Part shown: positions 19,720-31,283 of the stretch, one piece after another | Numbering within the stretch: the first letter of the stretch is position 1 | Layout of the letters: every line of letters begins with the position of its first letter | NCBI GenBank assembly: GCA_038093975.1 | Contig: JBBPTG010000031.1 | Coordinates: forward strand, 1-64,000 | DNA: 64,000 nt | Direction: 5' to 3' | From: Chalciporus piperatus | Taxonomy: Eukaryota; Basidiomycota; Agaricomycetes; Boletales; Boletaceae | Program-made: the position numbers and the translations under genes | The notes under the pieces: generated by a model | Database searches by the model: none | Seen by the model: the letters and a program-made list of their open reading frames with translations, nothing else | Told to the model about the DNA's origin: nothing

Positions 19720-22321
19720 TCACCCCGGTATCCTCCGGCATTCTCCCGCGCCATCATCGCTGTGAAGCCTGCGTGTCGTTGATGGGCGTTTTCTGTTTCT
19801 CGTTCGTTCTGGGGTTGTCACCCCCTTTTCCGTTTCTGCGCCTTTTCCCGGGCTTCTTGCTACCGCCACCAACTTAACTTTAGGCCGATCTTCCGAAGTG
19901 CGTTCAGGGGATTGATGAATCATCGCGCCCGCGGATCCGTCGAGAACAGAAGTAGGATTACCATAAAGACCCAGAGTGTATGCCACATTCATCCGCCTTC
20001 TTTTCCACCTTCTCATAGAGCATGGGTTACGGATAGTCTCAACCAATGATGCAACCAGCATTCCCCTGCACACCCAGAGGTACGAGGTGCAGAAAATACA
20101 TGATCTATCGGAGAAAACAGAAGATCCCATGTATGCCACAAGATGAAACTCAATACTCAAAAACTCTGGCACTAGGAATAAACTCTCAGCCAGCCAGTTC
20201 CAGACACTATGTACGTACGAGCATGCCGGTCCTTGGCCGGTCCTGTCAAATTTTTCAGGGAAGAAGACCATCCTATAGACACGATCTGGGCCTAATATTA
20301 GTAAATCAAGACTGCAATTACCGCTCACGGAAATTTCACAATACTGCGAGAAAAATGCAGAACAGGACAACCATGTTAATGAGATTGGGCAAAGGTAAGA
20401 GCTTCGAGGCTACCATGAAGTGCGGCGATAACTTACATATGCAATTCCCGAGATTAGAACAAGGATCCCAGAATGAGATCTTGCGAGCCTGTGTTCTAGT
20501 CGACACGGTCACCGAGCATCGCACTCTCTTACCACCAAAGATCTCTGGCGCTCCCAGGATGCGTAGCATTGTCCCTGAGTGACTGGTAACGAACTGAGAT
20601 GATGAGCGCTGATTTGCAATTTCATTATAACCGCACCGCCACTGAATGCCGTGCGAGATGATGTATTCAGCCTTGCGTCAATCCACGGAAAACCAGACCT
20701 GCCGTCTCTCTGAAATTTTTCTCAACAATTAACGACGTCTTTCCTGGTGAACTTCATTCATGAGACGCACCCATGCTGCCAGACGTTCTTCGCCAACTGA
20801 ATCACCGAGGCGTCATGGAACAATTTCCCGTCCGTTCTTGTCATATTCAAATACGAGCGACGGGTGCAAATGTTCGAGTAAAAGGCACGAGGGTACCCGC
20901 AGTCGCCAATCAAAGTACCCAGGTGTGAGTGCGATGGCCGTGACAATCTCTGAACTTTACCTGCAAATTGAGTTCCCGCGGATCCCTGAGCTCATACACT
21001 CTGAAGTGGAGCTGACCCTCAATAATCCTCAGGCGCTGCAACTTGAATGTGTTATTCAGTAAGCAGGCAACAAGGGAAAGGACCGAAAGCCGCAAGGAAA
21101 GACGCGCTGCTGCTGATCCGAGTACTTTTTTTGCTGCTTTCCACTCGGTTATACAGTACCTGGCATGCCAAAGGAATTCGCGTGGCCCCAACTTGAAGAC
21201 AACCGAACTTCATGTAAGGAGACTGTAATCTCCGATGAACCAACCCCATCGTATGTCCGGAATGCACTTCCCGGACACCTACTTACCAAAAGAGTTGCGG
21301 ACGAAGGATGGAAGTCTCCCTGACCTGTCTTTGGTTTATGGAAAGTCGCGACACGCTCAGCGTCTTCACAGAACGCAGCGAGTCTTCTTGGGGCTTCTGA
21401 TTCACCTCCCCTGATGCTCGCTGGAACAGGGGGAATCCGAGCGCCTCAAGCGCTGCAATTTCAAAAGTCTCCTCGGGAACCAGCGAACGAGTCTAGATCG
21501 GGGAAATTCGTGAATGACATCGGTGTGATCGGTGAAAGACTATAATACCGTAACAAGTTACCTCCGCTTCACGTTCGCCAGCGTTGAGGTCAACATCGCG
21601 GTGTACTGAATATTTAATGCGTGAGAATCTCGGAAGATCTATATTTCCTGGAGGGGGAATATGCTTTGGGGAGCCGGGAGATTCCTGACAGCCTGGGGGG
21701 AGGGCCATACAAGTGAGACACACAAACCCATCTGTTTAGCAGACGCAAAAGTACCGAGCGCCACGAGGAGATGGATAGCATTGCTTTCCCGACATGTGCC
21801 GCTTGTGGATCGTATAAAGCATGACTATGGATATTAAATACTTGCACGCCCGCGGCGAGAACACGCTCTTTGACGTCCGCGTCTCGTACTGCGGCGTATG
21901 CTGCAGTGTCCTTCTCGAACACGAGATGCGTGATGCTCCATGCTGAGCACAAGGCTGGAATAACGGTCTGGGGAGGTCCGCGGATGGCATGGAGCTTCGT
22001 CTTCTCATTGCATACGGCCCAGAGTGATCGAGAGAGGTCGCGCATACTCTTCAAAAGGAAGTTCATTCTGACAGTACGCACAGGCAGGAAGAACCTTTAA
22101 AATTCAGATGGACCGGGAGCTTACTCATTCACACCGACTTTATGAGAAAAGACGTGTTCTGGATCCAGATCCATACCTACAAAGTGGGCTTGAAAGTGGG
22201 ATGAACAGGAGAAGGGGCTAAACTCACAGGATACAATACATCTGTTTGCTGTATGGAGGGCGGGTGAATCGTGAGGGTCTGTGCGAAACCAGTACAGAAC
22301 TCAGGAGGAGGGTTTGGACAT
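19720..22321 (-). pseudogene. Cryptochrome/(6-4) photolyase pseudogene
   Basis: Recognisable pieces occur in family order along the minus strand but in changing frames. The ATG is at 22321 with a TGA at codon 7. Next come YWFRTD and HDSPALH (about 22300-22265), then DPEHVFSHKVGVNE (about 22185-22145). An undamaged block at about 22075-21735 has THLVFEKDTAAYAAVRDADV and IHSHALYDP. GPPP with LPAP follows (about 21705-21660), then RGGESEAPRRLAAF and FHKPKTGQGDFHPS (about 21420-21305), SPYMKFGCLQV and PREFLWHAR (about 21225-21160), CYASWER (about 20560), DPCSNLGN (about 20470), LSCSAFFSQY (about 20370-20340) and YTLGLYGN with VLDGSAGA (about 19985-19920). Each junction between blocks needs a frame change that no splice site provides. 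Intact family members bind FAD and repair UV photoproducts or sense blue light; this copy cannot make them. Confidence 0.85.
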
Positions 22322-22634
22322 GTTCTCAGTATGAAGACATGGTTTCACTGTCAGAGAGCGCGTCCTTTCGTAATCGTGACCTCAGGCGTCCTCGTCGCGG
22401 AGTCACGTGGCCACCCCTCAATGCAAAGCCATTCATGCAGGTCAATAAATCACATTCATTCTTGTCCGATGCGTGGTGTGCGATAGCGTACAAATCTGCG
22501 AAAAAGTAAGAGGACAATAATCCGGTGGTGCAAGTCCATAATCTATGTACGTGATGATTCGATCTAAAATGTGCAACGAAGAATGTTATGCGGAAAGAAC
22601 AAAAGTCCGTCAGGTGCCGATGCGAGGGAGAACA

Positions 22635-24064
22635 CTAGAAAGTCATTCTACTTGAGAATGAGTGTGAAGGCGAGTGTCCTGGAGTAGTCCCTTTCAGAGG
22701 AAGGGTGGTTGACGCGAGAGTGCGGGTCGAGAAGCGTTGCAAGAACTGTTCGTCGATGGGGTCCCGTCGAGGGTACGAGAGATTCTGGAGATATTCGAGG
22801 GGCACCAGTTGCTCGGATAAGTGAATGGGGTTGACTCTCGGGCTAGGGGTTGCGGGCATGGACGAAGATGAAGAGGGAGAAGGGCAGTCTGATGAACTGT
22901 GCCCAGCGAAGGTCTTGCGATAACGTGTGTGGTCTCGCCCAGCGATCAGATTAGGTGCCGAGTACGTAGTTTGACGAATCCCGCTTGAACCATAATGGGG
23001 GTGCTCAGCCGATGACGGCAGAGAACAAGCTGTTTTCCGTGATCCTGGTGCCTCTGACAGTTCCAACTGGGACGTATTGGCAGATGTGGGAAATTGGGTA
23101 TACATGGGCGCTGACGCCCGAGACTGGTAGAATGATGATTGAACAGGGTTTGACGTTGACATCACACCTTCCATTGGAGTTTGTGACAGTCGCTGTGCCA
23201 CGACGGATTTTGGGAGATCGTCCTCCCTCCGGGACTTGCCATCTCTGCGAGCGCTACGGAACCATCCGTCTGGAACAGGGACATCACCGATCCCTTGAAT
23301 ACTGTCAACTGTGTTCAGCCGATCAAGCTTTTGTTGGCTGAAGTATGCCGCTATCATCGCAGATGTTATTGGATACCTGATTACGGAGATTGCCATGAAA
23401 CACGTACTGAGGTGCCACTTTCTAAAAATGCCGCGTGGGCGGTCCTCGGGCAAAGAAACGCGCACACTGTAAGTTTGCTTTATTAAGCGTTCAGATTCAC
23501 TTGTTGCGCGGGATCGGGGTGAGGGGTACATGCTGTATTTGTGACAGGGTGAGTAAAATGAAGATGATCAATTTAGGTTTAGAAAGCATATGGTGATATA
23601 TGGCGCGACAAGCCGAATAAATTGGTCAAAAACTCACCTAATCATTTGCGCCCAGGGGGTAGAGGCGCTAGTTGGATCGTCGCTCACGTCGCATTCCTTC
23701 TGGTGGTAGAAGAGAAAGTCCTGTGTAGTTGTGAGGGACGGAGAGGGGACGGAGAGAATAGAACATACATCACGGACTCGACTTGGGCCCCAGCCCATGC
23801 CATCGGTCCTGTGAAATGAGATGAGTACCAACCCGAACAAGACGGAGTGGTGACCGACCATCTCTCCATGCCGAGACCTGTTGCCTCTGAGTTGGCGCTG
23901 CGCTCCTCCCAGACATAGACGTTTCCGGGGATGATTGCGCGACGTTCCTCGGCATCGAGGCGACGGGTGATGAGTGGTATGAGGTTCCGTGCGACTGCAT
24001 AGAAGACATGGAGGGCGTCTCTGGTTGAGCGGATGCGTACGTTCTGGAGGGAGGGTTGCTGCAT
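22635..24064 (-). CDS. WOPR-domain transcription factor (Gti1/Pac2/Wor1 family, 389 aa)
   Basis: This is a DNA-binding regulator of the family that controls morphology and, in mushrooms and pathogens, development and virulence. Exons: 24064-23859, 23808-23769, 23720-23638, 23532-23408, 23350-22635 (390 codons). WOPRa spans residues 1 to about 85: VRIRSTRDALHVFYAV, NVYVWEERSANSEATG, WTDGMGWGPSRVRDDFLFYH. WOPRb spans about 110-185: RLIKQTYSV, RPRGIFRKWHLTAYF, LDRLNTVDSI, VPVPDGWF. The remainder is Ser/Pro-rich and probably disordered, with no further domain. The start is the first ATG, three residues ahead of the domain. The 57-nt intron 23407-23351 is a multiple of three without a stop, so its retention would insert 19 residues within WOPRb. 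Confidence 0.93.
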
Positions 24065-27044
24065 TCTTGAGAGGGAGTGGCTGGGAAGATGAGAAGGGGA
24101 GGAGGAAAGGGAGGATAGCTATATATTGCTAGGAACCATAAGGAAAGCGGGGTCGAGATGGAGGTGGCCGAAGTTGGAAATTATTTTAAGTTTGAATTGA
24201 GTTAGCACATGCAATTCGTTGAGAAATGCCAGCCAACGTTTATAGAACGTTTAGATTTGTGGGTGAATGATCGGGCGCAACATTTTCGACTGGACGGTTA
24301 CTCAAACTGGCGTGAATCGCAACCAGTATTTCCGGTCGTACGGCCGCCAAGCTGGCAGATTCGTCTGCGAGTCCGGAACATTCCCAACTTCCTCTGTTTC
24401 AGGGTCTGTCTGCGTAAGTAGCTCTCTGCCTTTTAAATTGTGGGCCGCCGTGCCCCTCTCGTCCCCCGGCCTTTTAAAATCAACCGCCGGCAAATGACAC
24501 TGGGAAATCCTGAGCTTTCGTCAAACTTATCTCCTCGCAAACCACCGCAGTGTCCCCGGTCCGACTCGACCAGCCCTGATCATTCTTCCTTCTCTCCCTC
24601 CCATGCCAGCTGTAATCCGTGCCATCTGCGTCTCATTTCATTTCCTCAACAGTCAGTACCCCCAACATACCCTCCCTCCTTTGTCACCCTGGCCTGGACT
24701 TGTCCCGGCGATCGGCGGTACGGGAAAGTTTAAGGTCAAAAGGTAATGGAAGCACACTATTCCCCCAAAACGTCTCTTACGCTCACTCTCAAACGTCGAT
24801 TGCTCCATCAAACCTTGATGGATGCGAGGCATCCAGTTCTGTACATTTTACGCTAGGTTTATGAATGTCCATTCAGGGCCTAATGCCACCAACGTTAATT
24901 CTTAGGCGATGCCCTGTCACCTCCTTCTGCCCATCCGCCTCGCTCAACACCGCGTACACCATAACCGGCAATCTGCGTACCTCCAAGCCCCAAGGGGTTC
25001 AATTCAGTAGACAATACCACCCTCCCTTGGTGACGTCTCTGATCTCGGTATCTATATCCCCTTACGCATCACAATAACCTCTTCCCAATACTAACTCTCC
25101 CGCTCGTCCTGGTCGTCGATACGTACTTCGATCACCCGTTACTAGCCAGCGTTGGGGTGGTGGAGGATGCGGCGGCGATTGTCCATTTCACCGATCCCGT
25201 CCGACTCCATCATTCCTCGAACATGTCCCCTTGGCTTGGTGTGACAGCTTGGCAATCTTCAGTCCACTAGTGAGATTCAGAACATGCTGCGTGTGTGGAA
25301 TTCTAAACCAACATGCGGTCCAACGCCACTAGCCGTTTTTCGCGTGCGTGAACTGTTTGCTCCAAGTCACTCGAGATTCGTCCAAGCACAGTGCCACCTC
25401 TATTCGAACTAGCCTGCACTTTCAAGGAGTTCCCCGAGAAGATGCTCGAGCGCCGCCGAATCAAGCTCAAGCTTTCACAAGCCTAACGAAGTTACTTCGA
25501 GTATCGCCGAAGCGACGAGATCTAATCTTAACTGCGGCCAGTAACTCGATTCTGGGACACGTATATTTTCGTATTCGGACGATTCCGTCCGATTTTAGAG
25601 GAAGGGATACATTGTGGGCGAAGTGGCTTGCAGCGGATCCTCATATAGGCCTCATAACCCCTGCGGGCTTCCGCTTCCTGTGATCAACAATCCACAAAAC
25701 GAGTTCGACCGTCATTCTTCCGGCTGGCGCTCCGCTAGTCCACCAAGCTGTGAACTTCTATGATCTCGTCCGGGTCGATAATGTGAATCGTCGAATGAAG
25801 AGGTGTGGTCAGACGACTCAGACCTCGAGGCGTCCCCAGCACGCAGCGGACCAACTAGAACCGCGAAGGTTTCACCACATCGAACGAATTCAATGTCCGA
25901 GACTCCGTGGCATCGTGGCGACCAATGACGGCGTTCCCACTGAGAAAACGCACTGGGACCGTATTCTCCGCCTACCAGCCGCATCCGCGCGCTGCCAGCT
26001 CACCTCTGTGACTCTGTCTTTCTCTTCTTCTTCCTATCCGTTCCCGAATAACAACTCCACATGGAACAAGCTCTATATCACCACCGAGCTCGATCGCTTC
26101 CGTTAATGCACCATGTTAGCAAGGGCGTAAGACCATTCTGAAACGAGTACAGGTCAATGATCCCCTGTCATCCTGGCAGGTCACACGCCCCAAAGACCTT
26201 GACCCACAAGTCGCATTACGGACTTCCCAGCAGGTATCAAACTGCCAGCGGGTCAGCTTGAAATTCAGGGTAGGGAACGGGGATTACCTGTCCTTTTATG
26301 CTTTCATAATGACCGTGGCAACGACGCTGAGCCTGCTAATCCATTCCTGTACCGTGTACTCGGTAGCCCAGTCGAACTGGAACCTTGGGGCGCCCAACCC
26401 ATGACCATTTTTTTGGGGGTGGTGAGTGTACAAGACCACCTGTGGCAATCGGATCTCTGCGTCTGACGCTAGATTCATCGCCTTCTGGGCTCCATCGCTG
26501 ATGCGGCAGGGTTGTTTGACGCGATTACAATCTGGGAGCCAGACCAAAATGGGATGATACATCCTGTGACAGCATCTTTCGGACTTTGGAGAACGTTTCA
26601 GTTTCAGTTTCAGTCTCAGGCTGAAAGAGCCATCCCGTGCTTCTTGATAATCCCTTGCCTGGCGTACTGGATACACGCATGACTCCCACACATCACTGCG
26701 GAACTAGGTTGATTTCGCCCACCAGCCAATTTCCGACGACGATCTCGTGCGCGCATCGTTAATGTCTGACATGCAATGAGTAGGTGTGTGCAGGTACATA
26801 CGATATAGAACACTCTCGACGTGTCATTCATAATCCACAACTTGAGGGACAACCACCTTTATGGAACATTATCCTGTCGTAATGCAATGAAGAGGCTGTA
26901 TATATAATACAATGGTGATGGATCCTGTGCAATGTCCAAAGAAGGTGAGGTGAGTTTACAAACTGGAGATACCCAACTGTGGTTAAGCTAGGTCGGAAAT
27001 GTCGAGCCAAAGGGTTGGGACGGGGATATGGAGGACACGACGCT
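24065..27044. other. About 3 kb without a supported gene; possible decayed coding traces
   Basis: The left part should hold the promoter and 5' UTR of the WOPR gene. On the plus strand between about 24,700 and 26,500, protein-like stretches appear in changing frames (VDTYFDHPLLASV near 25,120; FELACTFKEFPEKMLERRR near 25,400; VSLKFRVGNGDYLSFYAFI near 26,250). I cannot join them or name a family. A three-fold gtttca repeat lies at about 26594-26614. The region may contain an old pseudogene. Confidence 0.3.
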
Positions 27045-29526
27045 TTACATCACTAGGTGGTCTGGAGAGAAGAAAAGGGGTCACCAGAATGTTAACCCAA
27101 GCACTGGGCGGATCTTACCTCGCAATGGAAGAACAATGGGCACCAAGTCTGGAATTTCGGCATAGTGCATCTGTTCTCGGAACATGTATCGTACACGCAA
27201 CGATTTAGGAGTCCCTGGGGCCGGGTCATAGAACCCTTGAATACCAGACTAGAAACAGGGAATTAGCGCCATATAACCATGTCGCTGCAGTTTTGGAATT
27301 CACCTTCGGTATTTTGTTGGAAACGTACAGCTGGCTGTTATGCACAAGCGCTTGAAGGGGTATAGTGACATCCACATCGAGACCCGCTATTTCATTGTCC
27401 GGAGACCTCGGACAATAGACAGCTTCCAAAATGACCAGTCCTAACGGGGTGAATAAGAAAAGGGGGAGAATATTACATTTTTCAAAAATATTACCTCCTA
27501 TCGCGCTCTCAGCCTCTGTATGTCTTCTGGCGGGCTCTTGCAATAGGAGAAGGGTGTTTCCGTACTCCCTCGTTACCCCCGATCTCTCCTCTTTCAGCGC
27601 TCTTCGCGCACGCTGAAAGTACCTGGGTTGCCTTTCGGTCATTGTCGCCAACTCAGAGAAGCGTCAACGTACCTCGCACGTTGTTCGCGGCGGCGAGGTC
27701 TGAGAACGAAAAGATAACCAAAAGCCAATGCCGTAGAAGGTATTATGAGAGGGTAGAAACGCGTGCATAAACCTATGGTTTCGTCGTCCGACAAAAGAAT
27801 AATCGGGAGAGTCCACTTCTGCCAGAGATACGACAATCTGACGGCATATTGAGTGATGGCGGATCGATCGCACCGACCTTACTTACTCAAATCTGACAAA
27901 CACCCCTAGGTTACCTACCCCCGCACTGGTAGAAAAGGAACTCCTTTCTCCTGTCCATTTTGCCGAGACCGAGTACACCGCGGAGAGTAAACCGATTTCC
28001 ACGCCTGCTTTCAAGCGAATGGCAAGTTCGTGGAGAAAAAGTGAATAATTCATCGTAATGCAGGATTCTAGACCTCGAAGAAGCAGACCGCATGACCACG
28101 ATCGAACACCTGCTCCGAAGCCTGCAACTGATCCTGGTCCCTGGCCAAAGGGAGGATCGACGAAGTCTGTGGGAGGCGCGAATCCTCCAAGTGACGTCAG
28201 ATCAAACGGCTTTGACGAGTGAAGATGCAAATCAAGTTGTCCGGGATACGACCTTGGCGAGAACATCCAACTAACCGAGGCTTGCGTGGGGGAGTGACGG
28301 AATAATCGGCGAGCAAAAGATAAGGTCATCCACGAATGCCATAGAGCGGCGATGATCCCCGTCTGTACTGAAATGGCATTTTCGCCGTCAGAGTAGGTCC
28401 CCTTTGCAGTGATGATGTGAGGTCTCAAAAATCCCGCTGTCAGCTGCAACGGAGGTCATCGATTATCTCCCCGGACGACGTGTGAAACGTACCTCTAGGC
28501 CGAGTCGCTGAGAAAGCTGATGCTGCAGTGTCCCTGTAAGAGAGCGTAGGTTCTGCGCGTATCTCCCAAGACTTTTCTGATCGGCATATACCTCGAGACT
28601 CACGGTAGATTTAGGTCCTACGGCTGTCTACAGTAGGAAATGGAGATGTTCGCAATCGATCAGATTGGGTAGAGAAGAATGAGGACTGACCGTGATACTT
28701 TGACGGAGTCCGAAACCGGCAATTCCAACACCGCGTATGCGATTCAGAATTCTCCTGGAATTCGGTCCTAATTCACCGCTCTCAAATAGGGAGGAGGCAT
28801 TGACAGTACAGGTCACCGAGGCTTTGGGATGGAGAAGGTGCTCAATTGTCTCGTGGCGGCGATCAAAATCCCATTGAATGAGAGCAGCCTTGATCTGATT
28901 TTCCCTTCGCTGAGTGTTCTGATTTGGGGTTCCAATATTAAGAGCCTACTTCTTCGCTATCTTTCGATCGCAACTCCGTGGGCCATTTCCATTTGAGAGC
29001 TTCCGACCCTGTATCGAGGAAAGGGACAATTGTGAGAACCACTGGGGACTCGGACGGAAGATTGCGGGCGGGACTTACCCAGGCGGTCGTAAACTTGTCT
29101 GTTGGAGTGAGACCGAATCATATGAACGGAGCGGAGGAGAAGAAAGGGGTATGGTAACGCACCGAAGAAACGGATCTGAGAGAACTAATTAACACGAAAA
29201 TTAGGATGTCAGAAACGCAGCACGATGTTGTGGAGCGGCGTCGATGAGTGCCTGAGAGCGTCTGTGACTCTAGAGTCTCACCTTCGTAAGCCTTTTGGAT
29301 ATCGAGGAATTTCGATACTGCGGTGTCCGTGGTGCGTGGATCGTGTTGCTTGTCAGGATGAAAGATTACTGACAAGGCTCTGTAACGTTCCCTTATCTCA
29401 TTTTGGGATGCAGTATTGGGCACATTGAGCACAGCGCTGGGAGATGTGAGCAGTGTATTATAAGAAGCGTCAGGGTGAAACGGACTAAAGGTAATCTTTC
29501 TGTTCTAAGCCTTGCTTGGTTGCCAT
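27045..29526 (-). CDS. DNAJC11-like J-domain protein (594 aa, 13 exons)
   Basis: Animal DNAJC11 is a mitochondrial outer-membrane J-protein linked to the MICOS/SAM machinery. Exons: 29526-29486, 29436-29282, 29184-29163, 29098-29079, 29008-28950, 28909-28691, 28627-28493, 28443-27887, 27837-27673, 27622-27495, 27440-27304, 27248-27119, 27061-27045 (595 codons). The J-domain at residues about 10-80 has DYLYAVLNVPNTAS, FHPDK (the HPD motif), AYEVLSDPFLRQVYDRLG. A long DNAJC11-type beta-rich middle region contains GQLDLHLHSSKPFDL and LGGFAPP. Near 460 a hydrophobic segment precedes RPRRREQRAR. The C-terminal DUF3395-like part has DVTIPLQALVHNSQ, GFYDPAPG and LRVRYMFREQMH. Exons 3 and 4 are 22 and 20 nt. 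The ATG is 241 bp from the divergent SURF4 start. Confidence 0.92.
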
Positions 29527-29767
29527 ACAAGTCTACACTGGGCAGACACGTTCAAGACTGTCCAAAGTCTCTGTGAGTGTCTCTGTGAGTCTCGGCGAGA
29601 GTGTCAGTAACCTTCTCGTCGTGGTCGCGGACTCGCGGTGAATGGTAAGGCGGTCCTCACGTGACTATTACATCATCGATGTATTGCCACATTCCCACGG
29701 CTCAACTTGCCACGTCGCGCAAAGTTAGTCCGATGCAAGTTAAACTCGACCTCGTTCGACCACCACG
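29527..29767. promoter_or_regulatory. Divergent promoter between the DNAJC11-like and SURF4 genes
   Basis: Only 241 bp separate the two start codons. The palindrome tcacgtga (29657-29664), a bHLH/E-box-type site, lies near its centre, and a second feature is the ctctgtgagt repeat at 29571-29590. Shared control is inferred from geometry only. Confidence 0.45.
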
Positions 29768-31015
29768 ATGACCAGCCGCATCAACATTGCCCGCCCGGTC
29801 TCCTCCAACTACCAAGCAGACCCACACGGCTTCTCAAACCCTCGTCCTTCCTCGGGCTACAGAGCGGCCAACCCCGACGACCCGCTTGAGAAAATTCGCG
29901 CGTTTGGCAAACAAGCGGAGGATGCTCTTGAACTCTACTCACAACCACTCCGACCCCACCTTCCTGCAATCGGCCGTTTCTTGATCGTCGTGACCTTCTA
30001 CGAGGATGCTCTCAGAATTCTTACCCAGTGGAGTGACCAACTGTGGTACTTGCACACGTATGATATTTGCTTTACCTCCCGTCAGGTCCTCAACCTCTTC
30101 CGACAGTCACAGACATTTCTACTGGGGCATCTCCCATCTTTTCCTCTTCTTGAATGTCATCGTATGTCCCCATTTCCACCTTTTTTTCAGTTGCATTGCA
30201 TTGACGTTGGGCGTCTAGGCCATGTTGTCAGGATCAACAGCCGTCATCATGAAACGTTTCACCGATATCGCCGTCATCGGTCTCTTCCTTGTTGTCATTT
30301 CCCAAGGCTTCGGTTATGGTCTTATCTTCGACTTGAACTTCTTCCTCCGAAACCTTAGCGTGATTGGCGGCCTTGTTATGGTCTTCAGTGAAAACATGAT
30401 ATCGAAAAAGAAGAACTTTGCTGGTCTGCCATCATTGAGTGAGACAGACCGCAAGAAATAGTCAGTTATACCTTCCAGGCATTTTTCTGCCTCTGATGTT
30501 CTGTCACTTCGCAGTTTCCTTCTCGCCGGACGTGTCTTGCTCATCTTCTTGTTCCTTGGATTCATTCTTCAGGGCAAATGGAGCATAGGTCGTGTGTTTG
30601 TCTCATTGGTTGGTCTTGCCGCATGTATCATGGTCGCTGTTGGCTTCAAGGCCAAGTGGTCCGCGACCTTCTTGGTCATCGTCTTGAGTACCTTCAACGT
30701 CTTTGCGAACAACTGGTGGAGTGTGCACAGCGCACATCCTCAGCGAGATTTCCTGAAGTAAGTGGTCGACTGATTGGCACTTGTCTTGTGTGGTTGCTTA
30801 CGTATCTCCTCAGATACGATTTCTTCCAGACCCTCTGTATGTTCCTGAGCCCTAGCAAGACGCGTTTTTCTTACTCATGTTTCGATAGCCATCGTGGGTG
30901 GACTCATCCTTCTTGTGAATATTGGACCAGGTAAGGATTCGATGGAATACGACCCGATCGTTGCTGACGTTTTTCAGGTGGTCTTTCCGTGGACGAGAAG
31001 AAGAAGACATATTGA
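29768..31015 (+). CDS. ERV29: ER cargo receptor Erv29/SURF4 (310 aa)
   Basis: SURF4/Erv29 carries soluble secretory cargo from the ER into COPII vesicles. Exons: 29768-30057, 30107-30161, 30219-30460, 30515-30757, 30814-30836, 30889-30930, 30978-31015 (311 codons). Family blocks are LLRPHLPAIGRF-like helix 1, TFYEDALRILTQWSDQLWYL, RHFYWGISHLFLFLNVI, FLRNLSVIGGLVMV, FAGLPS, LLAGRVLLIFLFLG, AVGFKAKWSATFLVI, NNWWSVHSAHPQRDFLKYDF and VGGLILLVNIGPGGLSVDEK. Several transmembrane helices are evident. The protein ends KKTY, a dilysine KKXX signal for COPI retrieval to the ER. The length is close to the usual figure of about 300. Confidence 0.96.
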
Positions 31016-31283
31016 GGAATTGCGGGTGTTCTCATTACCTCCATGATCCCTTTTGCCTTGCTTGTCCTTCCTTGGATGGTGGAAGGGTGGGATTGCGGTC
31101 TCTAGATTCCCCGAGTACCTATGCCAAATATCTGTTTAATGCCGTGAGATACAAGCGTTAAGATTTGGGAGTGAATTTGGATACTGTATCCTCGGAGTCA
31201 GCGACCAGAGTAACAGGGGTTATTTGTCACGTGGTATTTTTTTCAGTAGTCTGCTGTGAGCTTCGCCCTTGCGTAAAGCGACG

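Noticed and set aside
22635..23531. A free-standing 298-residue protein
   Set aside because: Its first codons are the start of exon 4 of the WOPR gene and it includes an unspliced 57-nt intron; the true start is ATG 24064.
28085..28274. Plus-strand frame opposite the DNAJC11-like exon 8
   Set aside because: The minus-strand exon is long, in phase and family-supported; the plus frame is a shadow.
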